A stretch of 10,878 nt of DNA, from contig JAEXLY010000021.1 in NCBI GenBank assembly GCA_023444765.1, positions 1-10,878 of the forward strand. The letters run 5' to 3'. Under the pieces are notes generated by a model. It was not told where the DNA came from, ran no database searches, and worked only from the letters and a program-made list of their open reading frames with translations. A program made the position numbers and the translations under genes. This document shows, piece after piece, positions 1 to 6,785 of this stretch; the stretch's first letter is position 1, and the number at the start of each line of letters is the position of its first letter. The stretch comes from Pseudomonadota bacterium. GTDB lineage: Bacteria; Pseudomonadota; Gammaproteobacteria; Xanthomonadales; Xanthomonadaceae.

Positions 1-21
1 CCCGGGGGGCCGCTTTTTTTT
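1..21 (+). terminator. Probable 3' end of an intrinsic terminator of an upstream gene
   Basis: The window opens with a G/C-rich stretch directly followed by eight T residues (14-21). This looks like the right arm and U-tract of a Rho-independent terminator whose left arm lies before the window. Only half the hairpin is visible, so the stem cannot be confirmed. Confidence 0.4.
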
Positions 22-109
22 CTCTAGCGGGACACACCCCCGGAGGTTCCGGGCGCGGGACCACGCGCCGGTGCCGGCGCTCGCGCCCGCGTGGTACGCG
101 ACGGGGAAA

Positions 110-138
110 TTGACAGATTTCTCGCACGCGTGTTAAGC
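110..138 (+). promoter_or_regulatory. Candidate sigma70-type promoter for the receptor operon
   Basis: A perfect TTGACA -35 hexamer sits at 110-115 in a locally AT-richer pocket. At 16-17 bp spacing the -10 position reads GTTAAG or TTAAGC (132-138), a weak match. Transcription would start near 145, leaving a leader of about 90 nt before the chosen ATG at 236. The -35 is convincing; the -10 is poor, so an activator or another sigma factor may be involved. Confidence 0.35.
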
Positions 139-173
139 AACAGGTCATGGGGGAAAACTCGGCGATGCACCGC

Positions 174-192
174 CACCGGCTCCCGGCCGGTG
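174..192 (+). promoter_or_regulatory. Leader stem-loop upstream of the TonB-dependent receptor
   Basis: CACCGGC (174-180) and GCCGGTG (186-192) form a perfect 7-bp inverted repeat around a 5-nt loop. It lies between the candidate promoter and the start codon at 236, so it would be in the 5' leader. In DNA this rich in GC a short stem can arise by chance. Confidence 0.25.
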
Positions 193-235
193 CGCCATGC
201 ACTCGCCCTCGCACATATCCGGGGGAAAGAAATCC

Positions 236-3133
236 ATGGCCGCAGTCCACAGCCGCACCAACAGCAGGCGTGCAACCACGCTCTCCGTCGCCATCGCGCT
301 TGCACTGGCAGGGACTGCCGCCGCCCAGGACACAGCTCCGGCGGCGGGTGACGGCGAAGCGACACGCACGCTGGATCGCATCAGCGTCACCGGCTCGCGC
401 ATCAAGCGCACCGACATCGAAGCGGCGCTGCCGGTCACGGTGATCCAGAAGGAGCAGATCGAGGCACAGGGCATTTCCTCGGCCGAGCAGTTGCTGCAGT
501 ACATGAACATCGCAGGCAATGGTTCGGACAACCTCGCGGCCAACTCGGGCATTGCCCCGGCCGACCTGCGCGGCAACAACGGCGTGTCGGGCGCCAATCT
601 CCGCGGCCAGGGCGCGGATGCCACCCTGGTGCTGCTCAACGGCCGGCGCGTGGCCACGCACGGGCTCCGCGGCACGGCGGTCGATCTGAACTCGATCCCG
701 TTCGCCGCCATCGACCGCGTCGAGGTGTTGCGCGACGGCGCCTCGGCCGTCTACGGCACCGACGCCATCGGCGGCGTCATCAACTTCATCACCCGTACCG
801 ACTACCAGGGCGCCCAGGCATCGGCATTCGTGGACGTGACCGAGGAGGGCGGCGGCAACATCTACCGCACCGATCTCCTGGTGGGCGGCGGTGACCTGGA
901 CCGGGACCGCTGGAACGCCTTCCTCAGCGTCGGCGCGAAGAAGAACGACGTGTTGCGCGGCGATGCCCGCGACTTCTCCAACAGCTTCCAGCCCGAACGC
1001 GGACTCTCGCCCGATACCCGGGGCGCTCCGTTCGCAACGATCTTCAACCTGGCCGGCGGCATGACCGGCACCAGCCTGACCGCGCCCGATGGCGCCACTG
1101 TCAACGGCGTCAACGTCCTCGACCTGCCCGGCGGCCCCGGCTGCGAGGCGGGGGGCGACAACATGGGCCCCTACGACCACCGGCTGTGGGCCACCACCGC
1201 CGCCAACGTCGCCTCGCGCTATGGCTGCGCGTGGGACTACCCGGCGGCCGCGGTCATGCAGCAGCCGCTGGAAACGCTGCAGGCGATCGGCCGCGCGACC
1301 TTCCGCATCGACGATTCGCACCAGGCCTATGTCGAGTTCATGGGGTCGAACGCGAAAGCCGACCGCATCTTCGAGCCCAACCAGATTTCCTCCTCGGCCC
1401 TCGAGACAGCGGTGTTCAACCCCACCACCTGGTACCCGCTCAACGACCGCACGCGCGCCACCTACGACATGGTCTACGGGGCGATGGCCGACTACTTCGG
1501 CGACGATGCGCTGTCCTATGGCGCGCCGATCGCCTATCGCTGGCGTTGCATGGAGTGCGGCCCGCGCCAGATCCGGACCACGACCAAGGCCTTCCGCCTC
1601 ATGACCGGGCTGGACGGGACGGTCGGCGGCTGGGACTACAGCCTGGGGCTGTCGCGCGCGTCCAGCGAATCCGAATCGGAGCTGGGTACCGGCTACCACT
1701 ACGTCCAGGGCCTGCAGGCCGCGTTTGCAGGTGGCCTGCTCAATCCGTTCCTGATGCCGGGGCAACAGCAGAGCCCGGAAGCGATCGCCGCGCTCGATGC
1801 CGCCTCGGCGCAAGGCGTCGTGCTGTACGGTGGCAAATCGACAGTGACCACGTTCGATGCCGTGTTTTCCGGCAGCATCGGCCAGTTGCGTGGCGGCGAC
1901 CTGCAGATCGCGGCCGGCATCGACCTGCGTCGCGAAACCTTCGAGTTCAACGGCGACCGTCGCGCAGCGGAGACGCGTCCTGCCATCTTCAACGCGCCCT
2001 TCGACGACGCCAACGCGCTCCCAGAAGCCACACGCGACGTCAAGGCGGTCTTCACCGAGATCCACCTGCCGTTCTTCGAGCGTTTCGAGGCCACGCTGGC
2101 GGGCCGCTACGACCATTACACCGGCTTTGGCGGTACCGCGAATCCCAAGGTGTCGTTCAAATGGCAGCCGCTGGATTCGCTGGCCATCCGTGGCGCCTAC
2201 AGCACCGGTTTCAAGGTCCCCGAGTTCAGCAAGCTCTTCAGCGGCATCACCGAAAGCCAGAACAACGCGCTGGATCTCGCCGACCCCGCCACGTGCCCCG
2301 GCGGAGTGGTGGACGTGAGCCGTCCCGGCTGCGAGCAGATCGACCCGGACATCCTTACCGGCGGCAACCCCAACCTCGCCCCCGAAGAGTCGCGGCAGAA
2401 GAGCCTGGGCTTCGTGCTCGCACCGGCGGACTGGTTCAACATGAGCCTGGACTGGTGGGAGATCGAGCGCATCAACACGATCCGCACCGGCCCCGACCTC
2501 GACATCCTGCGCGAGTACTACGACCTCTACAGCGACAACTGGATCCGCGACGCGAGCGGCGAGGTAAGGCTGATCGACCGCCGCTTCGTCAACTCCGGCG
2601 GCACCGTGATGAGCGGCATCGAACTCGACCTCAACTTCCGGGGCGAGCTCGCCGGCGGCGACTGGAACGTGAACCTCAACGGCAGCTACCTGGACAACTA
2701 CCAGGACAAGCTGTTCGAGTTCATGCCGTACTCGGAGAACAAGGTCGGCGAGTACATCCGCTACTGGAGCCTGCCGTTGCGCTGGAAGCACACGCTGGGC
2801 TTCGCCTGGTCGCGCGGGGACTGGTCGCACAGCCTGACCCAGGTCTATCGCCATGGATACAGGGACGAGGAACCCACCAGCGTCTCGACCGGCCACTACA
2901 TCCCTTCGCAGTGGGATCCGGACGTCGACCGCTACATCACCTACAACTACAGCACCACCTACAGCGGCTTCGATGCGCTGCGCCTGACCTTCGGCATCAA
3001 GAACCTCCTGGACGAGGATCCGCCCTTCACCGCGCACAAGAACGACTGGGCCAGCGGCGCCGGCTGGGAGCCGCGCATTGCCGACCCGCGTGGCCGCGCG
3101 TACACGCTGATGGTCCAGTACGACTTCCGGTGA
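236..3133 (+). CDS. TonB-dependent outer-membrane receptor
   Basis: Outer-membrane receptor that would import a substrate into the periplasm using TonB-ExbBD energy. The ATG at 236 is preferred over the in-frame ATG at 197 because a purine-rich GGGGGAAAG lies just upstream and it gives a clean signal peptide: positive start with RR at 11-12, hydrophobic core, predicted cleavage after AAA30. The mature N-terminus carries LDRISVTGSRI (46-56), a TonB-box-like start common in xanthomonad receptors. The plug domain follows, with its conserved end VYGTDAIGGVINFIT (about 173-185). The rest is a long barrel ending in YTLMVQYDFR, consistent with a final beta-strand with a penultimate aromatic. The length, 965 aa, is normal for this clade. 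Six cysteines lie in predicted loops. It is the first gene of an operon with a serine hydrolase and a D,D-dipeptidase. The clade is often linked to peptides or complex nutrients; the actual substrate is unknown. Confidence 0.93.
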   Translation: MAAVHSRTNSRRATTLSVAIALALAGTAAAQDTAPAAGDGEATRTLDRISVTGSRIKRTDIEAALPVTVIQKEQIEAQGISSAEQLLQYMNIAGNGSDNLAANSGIAPADLRGNNGVSGANLRGQGADATLVLLNGRRVATHGLRGTAVDLNSIPFAAIDRVEVLRDGASAVYGTDAIGGVINFITRTDYQGAQASAFVDVTEEGGGNIYRTDLLVGGGDLDRDRWNAFLSVGAKKNDVLRGDARDFSNSFQPERGLSPDTRGAPFATIFNLAGGMTGTSLTAPDGATVNGVNVLDLPGGPGCEAGGDNMGPYDHRLWATTAANVASRYGCAWDYPAAAVMQQPLETLQAIGRATFRIDDSHQAYVEFMGSNAKADRIFEPNQISSSALETAVFNPTTWYPLNDRTRATYDMVYGAMADYFGDDALSYGAPIAYRWRCMECGPRQIRTTTKAFRLMTGLDGTVGGWDYSLGLSRASSESESELGTGYHYVQGLQAAFAGGLLNPFLMPGQQQSPEAIAALDAASAQGVVLYGGKSTVTTFDAVFSGSIGQLRGGDLQIAAGIDLRRETFEFNGDRRAAETRPAIFNAPFDDANALPEATRDVKAVFTEIHLPFFERFEATLAGRYDHYTGFGGTANPKVSFKWQPLDSLAIRGAYSTGFKVPEFSKLFSGITESQNNALDLADPATCPGGVVDVSRPGCEQIDPDILTGGNPNLAPEESRQKSLGFVLAPADWFNMSLDWWEIERINTIRTGPDLDILREYYDLYSDNWIRDASGEVRLIDRRFVNSGGTVMSGIELDLNFRGELAGGDWNVNLNGSYLDNYQDKLFEFMPYSENKVGEYIRYWSLPLRWKHTLGFAWSRGDWSHSLTQVYRHGYRDEEPTSVSTGHYIPSQWDPDVDRYITYNYSTTYSGFDALRLTFGIKNLLDEDPPFTAHKNDWASGAGWEPRIADPRGRAYTLMVQYDFR

Positions 3134-3141
3134 GGACGCGG

Positions 3142-4773
3142 ATGGCGGATGCACCGCACGGACGGACGGCCGCAGGCCCGTTGATCGCCTGCCTGGCCGG
3201 GCTGGCCTGCCTGTTCGCGGCGGGCGTCTGCGTTGCCGCGGAGCCCCCGGCGGACGTACCGGACACGGCAGACCTGGCCGCCGCCTTCGACGAAGCCTTC
3301 GAGCGCTACCGGCCGCCGGGCCTGGCAGTCGGCGTGGTGTTGGACGGAGAGGTGGTGTTCACCAGGACCCGTGGCGAACTCGCGGCCGGTGGCGGGCCGG
3401 AGGTGGACCGGGACACGCTGTTCAAGATCGCCTCCAACAGCAAGGCGATGACCGCGGCGGTACTCGCCAGGCTGGTGGACCAGGGCAAGCTGGCCTGGAC
3501 CGATCCGGTGGTCAGGCATCTGCCGGATTTCCGGATGCACGACGACTGGGTCACGCGCGAGATGCAGGTGCGAGACCTCCTGATCCACAACAGCGGCCTT
3601 GGTGCCGGCGCGGGCGACCTCATGCTCTGGCCCGGGCCCAACCTGTTCACCCGCGCCGACGTCATCCACGGGCTGCGCTACCTGCGACCGGTCTACAGTT
3701 TCCGGTCGCGCTATGCCTACGACAACACCCTCTACATCGTGGCCGGGGAAGTCGCCGCAGCCGCGGGCGGCGCGCCGTTCGACGAACTCCTCCGTCGCGA
3801 ACTGTTCGAGCCGCTCGGCATGCGGCGATGCCAGGCGGGCCGCTGGGACCGCGACGCCGTCGGCAACGTGGCGCAGCCTCACGCGCGCGACGCGGACGGG
3901 CGTCAGGTGGTGACGGGCGCCGACGGGGAGGTCATCGAAGACCTGCCCATGCTCGCCGCCGGCGGGATCCGCTGCAGCCTCGACGACATGCTGCGCTGGG
4001 CCGCGATGTGGCTGGCACCCGAACGCCATGGCGTGGACGCATCCGGGCGCCCCTGGCTGTCGCCAACGCAGCGTGAAGAGGTCTGGAAGGCGCACATGCC
4101 GATGCCGCTCACCACCCGCATGCGCGAGTGGGACGACAGCCACTTCTCAGCCTACGGTTACGGCTGGCGGCTCACCGACGTCGACGGCACCTGGAAGGTC
4201 TCCCATACCGGCACGCTGTCAGGGATGTACTCGGCCCTGACGCTGCTGCCGCAGAAGGGCGTGGGCATCGTGCTGCTGGCCAACGGCAACATGGAGGAGC
4301 TGCGGACAGTGTTGAGCCAGGTCCTGGTCAAGCGCTTCACCAGGCCGGCCGACCGCACGCTCGAAGTCGCGCACTACGCCGGGTTGCTGGCAGCGCCCGC
4401 GTCCGCGACCCGGGAGCCGGCGCCTGTGGTGAGTGGAAAGGTCCGCGTGCCTGCGGCTCCGGATGATCGCGGGCTGGTCACAGGCCGCTATGCCGACCCA
4501 TGGTTCGGCGAAGTCGCGCTCTGCGGGGCGGGCGAGGGCGTGGAGTTCCGGGCGTCGAAGTCGCCGCGTCTGCGCGGCGCCGTCCTGCGCAGCGGAGAGC
4601 GCCTGCTCATCGACTGGCACGATCCGGGAGTGGACGCCGAGGCCTGGCTGTCGATCGAACGCGACGGCGCCCGGGTACGGATGACTTTGGCCAAGGTGGA
4701 CCCCGATGCGGACTTCAGCTACGACTACGAGGATCTCGCCTTCGAGCGCATCGGCGACTGCCCCGCGCCCTGA
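3142..4773 (+). CDS. Secreted serine hydrolase, beta-lactamase class C/esterase fold, with DUF3471 domain
   Basis: 543-aa periplasmic enzyme of the PF00144 group (class C beta-lactamases, D-aminopeptidases, D,D-peptidases, EstB-like esterases). It has a signal peptide ending near AGVCVAA (about residue 33). Active-site signatures are visible: S98-N-S-K101 (SxxK nucleophile motif), Y193-D-N195 (YxN) and H355-T-G357 (the KTG-equivalent). A C-terminal DUF3471 domain (about 444-540) contains GRYADPWFG and ends in FSYDYEDLAFER. The ATG at 3142 has GAGG at 3132-3135 as its ribosome site, overlapping the receptor's stop codon; a GTG at 3130, four codons upstream and overlapping that stop, is the alternative. 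Either start implies translational coupling. Family members range from esterases to D-amino-acid peptidases. The downstream D-Ala-D-Ala dipeptidase favours a D-amino-acid or cell-wall peptide substrate, but this is inference. The HTG motif argues against a true beta-lactamase. Confidence 0.9.
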   Translation: MADAPHGRTAAGPLIACLAGLACLFAAGVCVAAEPPADVPDTADLAAAFDEAFERYRPPGLAVGVVLDGEVVFTRTRGELAAGGGPEVDRDTLFKIASNSKAMTAAVLARLVDQGKLAWTDPVVRHLPDFRMHDDWVTREMQVRDLLIHNSGLGAGAGDLMLWPGPNLFTRADVIHGLRYLRPVYSFRSRYAYDNTLYIVAGEVAAAAGGAPFDELLRRELFEPLGMRRCQAGRWDRDAVGNVAQPHARDADGRQVVTGADGEVIEDLPMLAAGGIRCSLDDMLRWAAMWLAPERHGVDASGRPWLSPTQREEVWKAHMPMPLTTRMREWDDSHFSAYGYGWRLTDVDGTWKVSHTGTLSGMYSALTLLPQKGVGIVLLANGNMEELRTVLSQVLVKRFTRPADRTLEVAHYAGLLAAPASATREPAPVVSGKVRVPAAPDDRGLVTGRYADPWFGEVALCGAGEGVEFRASKSPRLRGAVLRSGERLLIDWHDPGVDAEAWLSIERDGARVRMTLAKVDPDADFSYDYEDLAFERIGDCPAP

Positions 4774-5506
4774 ACCCGGCGTCGCGGCTGCGCTGGTGGC
4801 CTTGCTGCTGTGCAGCGCCTGCGGTTCGGCGCCCACGACCACGCGGGGCGCGCCTGCGCCTGCGGCCGCATTGCCCGAGCAGCTCCCGACACCGGAGGCG
4901 GTGGGCATGATGGACATCGCGGCGCTGGTGCCGGACATGGACCTCGACATCCGTTACGCCGGTCCGCGCAACTTCACCGGGCGGCAGGTGGACGGTTACG
5001 AGGCCGCGAAGTGCTATCTGCTGCGGCCCGCCGCCGAGGCGCTGCGGGAGGTGGAGATGGACCTGCGTCGGCGCGGCCAGCGCCTGCGCATCTTCGACTG
5101 CTACCGGCCGGCACGCGCGGTGCGTGAGTTCGTGCGCTGGGCCGCCGACCAGAGCGACCAGTCGACCAAGTCCGAGTACTACCCGGTGCTGGAGAAGGCC
5201 AGCCTGGTGCCCGGTTACATCGCCGAGCGCTCGGGCCACAGTCGCGGCGCGACCGTGGACCTCGCGCTGCTGGACTGCACCGGTGGCGGGTGCCAGCCGC
5301 TCGACATGGGCACGGCATTCGACTTCTTCGACCCGCGCGCAAACACCGACCACCCCGGGATCAGCGCGCAGCAGCGGCACAACCGCACGCAGTTGCGCGA
5401 CGCCATGGCGCGCCACGGCTTCGAGAACTATGCGATGGAGTGGTGGCACTACAGCCTGCGGATGGACCCACCCGCGGAGGTTTTCCACGACGTACCGGTG
5501 AGGTAA
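4706..5506 (+). CDS. D-alanyl-D-alanine dipeptidase (VanX/DdpX family, peptidase M15), putative lipoprotein
   Basis: Zinc dipeptidase predicted to cleave D-Ala-D-Ala into two D-alanines. The VanX signatures are present: D131-C-Y-R134-P (R134 corresponds to the substrate-stabilising Arg71 of VanX), S176-GHSRGATV-D185 with zinc ligands H178 and D185, and E245-W-W-H248 (catalytic base and third zinc ligand). A hydrophobic segment followed by CSAC39G resembles a lipobox, so the protein may be anchored in the periplasm, like scavenging DdpX rather than cytoplasmic resistance VanX; the -3 residue is Cys, so this is not certain. The ATG at 4706 is the only ATG, GTG or TTG start before the hydrophobic segment and has AAGGTGGA (4693-4700) upstream. 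It makes a 68-nt overlap with the hydrolase gene and an unusually long 24-residue n-region. No VanA/VanH ligase genes are adjacent, so glycopeptide resistance is unlikely. Confidence 0.88.
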   Translation: MRTSATTTRISPSSASATAPRPEPGVAAALVALLLCSACGSAPTTTRGAPAPAAALPEQLPTPEAVGMMDIAALVPDMDLDIRYAGPRNFTGRQVDGYEAAKCYLLRPAAEALREVEMDLRRRGQRLRIFDCYRPARAVREFVRWAADQSDQSTKSEYYPVLEKASLVPGYIAERSGHSRGATVDLALLDCTGGGCQPLDMGTAFDFFDPRANTDHPGISAQQRHNRTQLRDAMARHGFENYAMEWWHYSLRMDPPAEVFHDVPVR

Positions 5507-5514
5507 CCACCGGC

Positions 5515-5530
5515 CGGCTGCACTCAGCCG
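5515..5530. terminator. Small hairpin between convergent genes
   Basis: CGGCTG and CAGCCG form a perfect 6-bp stem with a 4-nt loop (CACT). It lies 8 nt after the dipeptidase stop codon and spans the stop codon of the convergent 56-aa gene. No U-tract follows on either strand, so it is at best a weak bidirectional terminator or a 3'-end stabiliser. Confidence 0.3.
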
Positions 5531-5694
5531 ATCTTCTTGAACGTATTGGTATTGCCGAGCTTCTCGATCTTGCCGCCGGCCTTGCGGAACGCGGTCAGAT
5601 GGTCCTCGATCTGCTCACGGGTGAGAGAGGCGGCCTGCTTGCCGCCGGACTTGCCGGACTTGCGAAGGACGGTGTTGTTGGTCTTGGGCGCCAT
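5524..5694 (-). CDS. Small lysine-rich conserved-type protein (56 aa), function unknown
   Basis: A complete 56-codon frame read from ATG at 5694 to TGA at 5526-5524. It begins MAPKTNNTVLRKSGKSGGK, a basic, probably flexible tail. This is followed by a likely helix, SLTREQIEDHLTAFRKAGGK (23-42), and a basic end, IEKLGNTNTFKKIG. The helix followed by GGKIEKL recalls the short helix-GGK motif in small gammaproteobacterial proteins such as the RNA-polymerase-associated SutA, but this resemblance is by eye only and no function is claimed. The pI should be very high, so nucleic-acid binding is plausible. No strong Shine-Dalgarno is visible. The start lies downstream of an AT-richer pocket with a TTGACG box. 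The 3' part of the longer hydrolase frame overlaps it by 80 nt in another frame. Confidence 0.65.
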   Translation of the reverse strand: MAPKTNNTVLRKSGKSGGKQAASLTREQIEDHLTAFRKAGGKIEKLGNTNTFKKIG

Positions 5695-6409
5695 CAGGGT
5701 CTTTGGTTGCGGATGGTGGCGTCACCATATCGTGATCCGTGTAAAATTTCGTCAAGTGGCGCGCTAACGGAAGCAAAAGCCGGCGATATTCCGCCATCTG
5801 CGGAGAACATGCAGGCAATGCGCTAGTTCGGCCCGGGAGCGGCCGCGGCACGCCCGCCCACGCCAGGGCTGCACGGCTGCCCATCACCCTGGCGACGCCA
5901 GAGCCTTCCAGGACCTTGAATGCCGCTGCCGCGAGCCCGGGCACGCCCGCCACGGCGTCACGCGCCACGACCACCTCGAATTCCCTGGAGTTGGCGTCGA
6001 TCGCGGTCGCGAGTACGCAGCCTTCCAGCGCCATCCCGGTGAGCACCAGGCGGCGCACCCCCAGCTTGGCCAGCAGCACCGCCAGCGGCGTGGAAAGGAA
6101 TGCCGAATGCTTGGGCTTGAGGACGTAGTGGTCGCGCGGACCCGGGTCGAGGCACGCGACGATCTTTCCGGGCGCGCCTCCGGCGTGCATGGACATGGCG
6201 ACCTGGTCGCGGAACTCCGAGTGCCAGCGGGCGAAATTGTCGTTGGCGAACACCACCGGCCACTGCCGCTCATGGAAGCCGTGACGCAGGGACTGGATGC
6301 GGCGCGCCGCCCTGACCGCCGCCGGGGCGACGCGCCGGGCGCCCGGGAAATCCAGCAGGCTGACCATGTCGATCACCAGCAGTGCAGCCGGCGCGGAGCC
6401 ATCCTGCAT
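5615..6409 (-). CDS. Cysteine hydrolase, isochorismatase family (C-terminus uncertain)
   Basis: Cytoplasmic alpha/beta hydrolase of the isochorismatase/nicotinamidase superfamily, which hydrolyses amide or ether bonds in small molecules. The Asp-Lys-Cys triad is visible: D14 (LLVIDM), K98 (YVLKPKHSAF) and C131 (LTGMALEGCVLAT). The substrate cannot be told from sequence. The ATG at 6409 follows the stop of the upstream 56-aa gene after one base, so translation is probably coupled. The frame gives 264 aa, whereas family members usually have about 180-210. The recognisable domain ends near residue 185-190 (VMGSRAALAWAGVPRP); the remaining 75 residues look unlike the family and run through AT-richer DNA into the next gene. 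A TAG lies near 5823-5825 in another frame, so a frameshift or sequencing error around 5825-5850, or a natural read-on tail, are both possible. Confidence 0.8.
   Translation of the reverse strand: MQDGSAPAALLVIDMVSLLDFPGARRVAPAAVRAARRIQSLRHGFHERQWPVVFANDNFARWHSEFRDQVAMSMHAGGAPGKIVACLDPGPRDHYVLKPKHSAFLSTPLAVLLAKLGVRRLVLTGMALEGCVLATAIDANSREFEVVVARDAVAGVPGLAAAAFKVLEGSGVARVMGSRAALAWAGVPRPLPGRTSALPACSPQMAEYRRLLLPLARHLTKFYTDHDMVTPPSATKDPDGAQDQQHRPSQVRQVRRQAGRLSHP
5726..5755 (-). promoter_or_regulatory. Candidate promoter for the 56-aa lysine-rich gene
   Basis: On the minus strand a TTGACG box (5755-5750) is followed, after 18 bp, by GATATG (5731-5726), a weak -10. The surrounding 100 bases are clearly more AT-rich than the rest of the window, as expected for intergenic DNA. 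This suggests the small gene may have its own promoter and that the overlapping hydrolase frame is not coding here. Confidence 0.3.
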
Positions 6410-6410
6410 T

Positions 6411-6581
6411 TCAGTCGGGCTTCTTCGCGGGAATGAAGGGCGATACCGGGTCGCTCGCCGGGAAGGTTTCCTCCAGCGCCTCGTCCTGGTTCTCGTTCGC
6501 GCGTTCCTTTCGCTCGCGGCGCTCGCGGGACGACTCCCCGGATGGCGGGGACTGCGGTGGATCCTTGCGGTCCTTGGTCAT
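6411..6581 (-). CDS. Small acidic/basic mixed-charge protein with ETFPASDP motif (56 aa)
   Basis: A complete 56-codon frame from ATG at 6581 to TGA at 6413-6411. The N-terminal half is highly charged and probably disordered (runs of Arg, Glu and Lys, residues 16-30). The C-terminal half holds ALEETFPASDPVSPFIPAK (35-53). The core ETFPASDP recurs in many small proteobacterial proteins of unknown function, often encoded beside stress-related genes; that statement is from memory of the motif. The stop is one base from the hydrolase start, so the two genes form an operon and may act together. No clear Shine-Dalgarno is visible upstream of 6581. I am confident it is a gene because of the motif, but give no function. 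Confidence 0.82.
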   Translation of the reverse strand: MTKDRKDPPQSPPSGESSRERRERKERANENQDEALEETFPASDPVSPFIPAKKPD

Positions 6582-6785
6582 GGTGGCTGTCTCATGGGCG
6601 GGGTCGCGAGAGATAACGCAGCTGGCGTTGAGCCGGCGTGACCCCGCTGGTGCGCCCGGTCTTCACCTGCGCCTCGCACCGCTGAACCCACGGCATCGGC
6701 GCGCTGGAGGGGCCGGCCCCCACGCGCCGGCTTGACGCGCCGCCCCGTAGGATCCGCAGGCATCGAATCGCAAGGGCGGATCCAT
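6582..6785. promoter_or_regulatory. Divergent intergenic region between the ETFPASDP cluster and the DUF3247 gene
   Basis: These 204 bases separate two genes read in opposite directions and so must hold both start regions. An operator-like inverted repeat, AACGC-N5-GCGTT (6615-6629), lies near the minus-strand start. No convincing -35/-10 pair was found for either direction: a TTGACG at 6732 is only 10 bp from the nearest -10-like TAGGAT. Confidence 0.4.
6750..6783 (+). promoter_or_regulatory. Inverted repeat that could mask the DUF3247 start region
   Basis: GGATCCGC (6750-6757) and GCGGATCC (6776-6783) are a perfect 8-bp inverted repeat around an 18-nt loop. The right arm ends two bases before the ATG at 6786, and the AAGGG Shine-Dalgarno (6772-6776) lies at the loop/stem border. 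Folded in RNA it could hinder ribosome binding, as a thermosensor or protein-bound element. In DNA it could equally be an operator. Confidence 0.35.

Noticed and set aside
1186..3129. Long open + frame running through the receptor gene into the serine hydrolase frame
   Set aside because: It is an out-of-frame translation of the receptor, rich in Arg, Pro and His; only the part from 3142 carries hydrolase motifs.
2959..4143. 394-codon minus-strand frame antisense to the hydrolase
   Set aside because: No recognisable domain, and it mirrors a gene with clear SxxK, YxN and DUF3471 signatures; typical of high-GC antisense frames.
4706..5506. Glycopeptide (vancomycin) resistance vanX
   Set aside because: No vanH, vanA or vanRS genes are adjacent and the protein seems exported; a D-Ala-D-Ala scavenging role fits better.
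6732..6753. TTGACG and TAGGAT as a promoter for DUF3247
   Set aside because: The boxes are only 10 bp apart, too close for sigma70.
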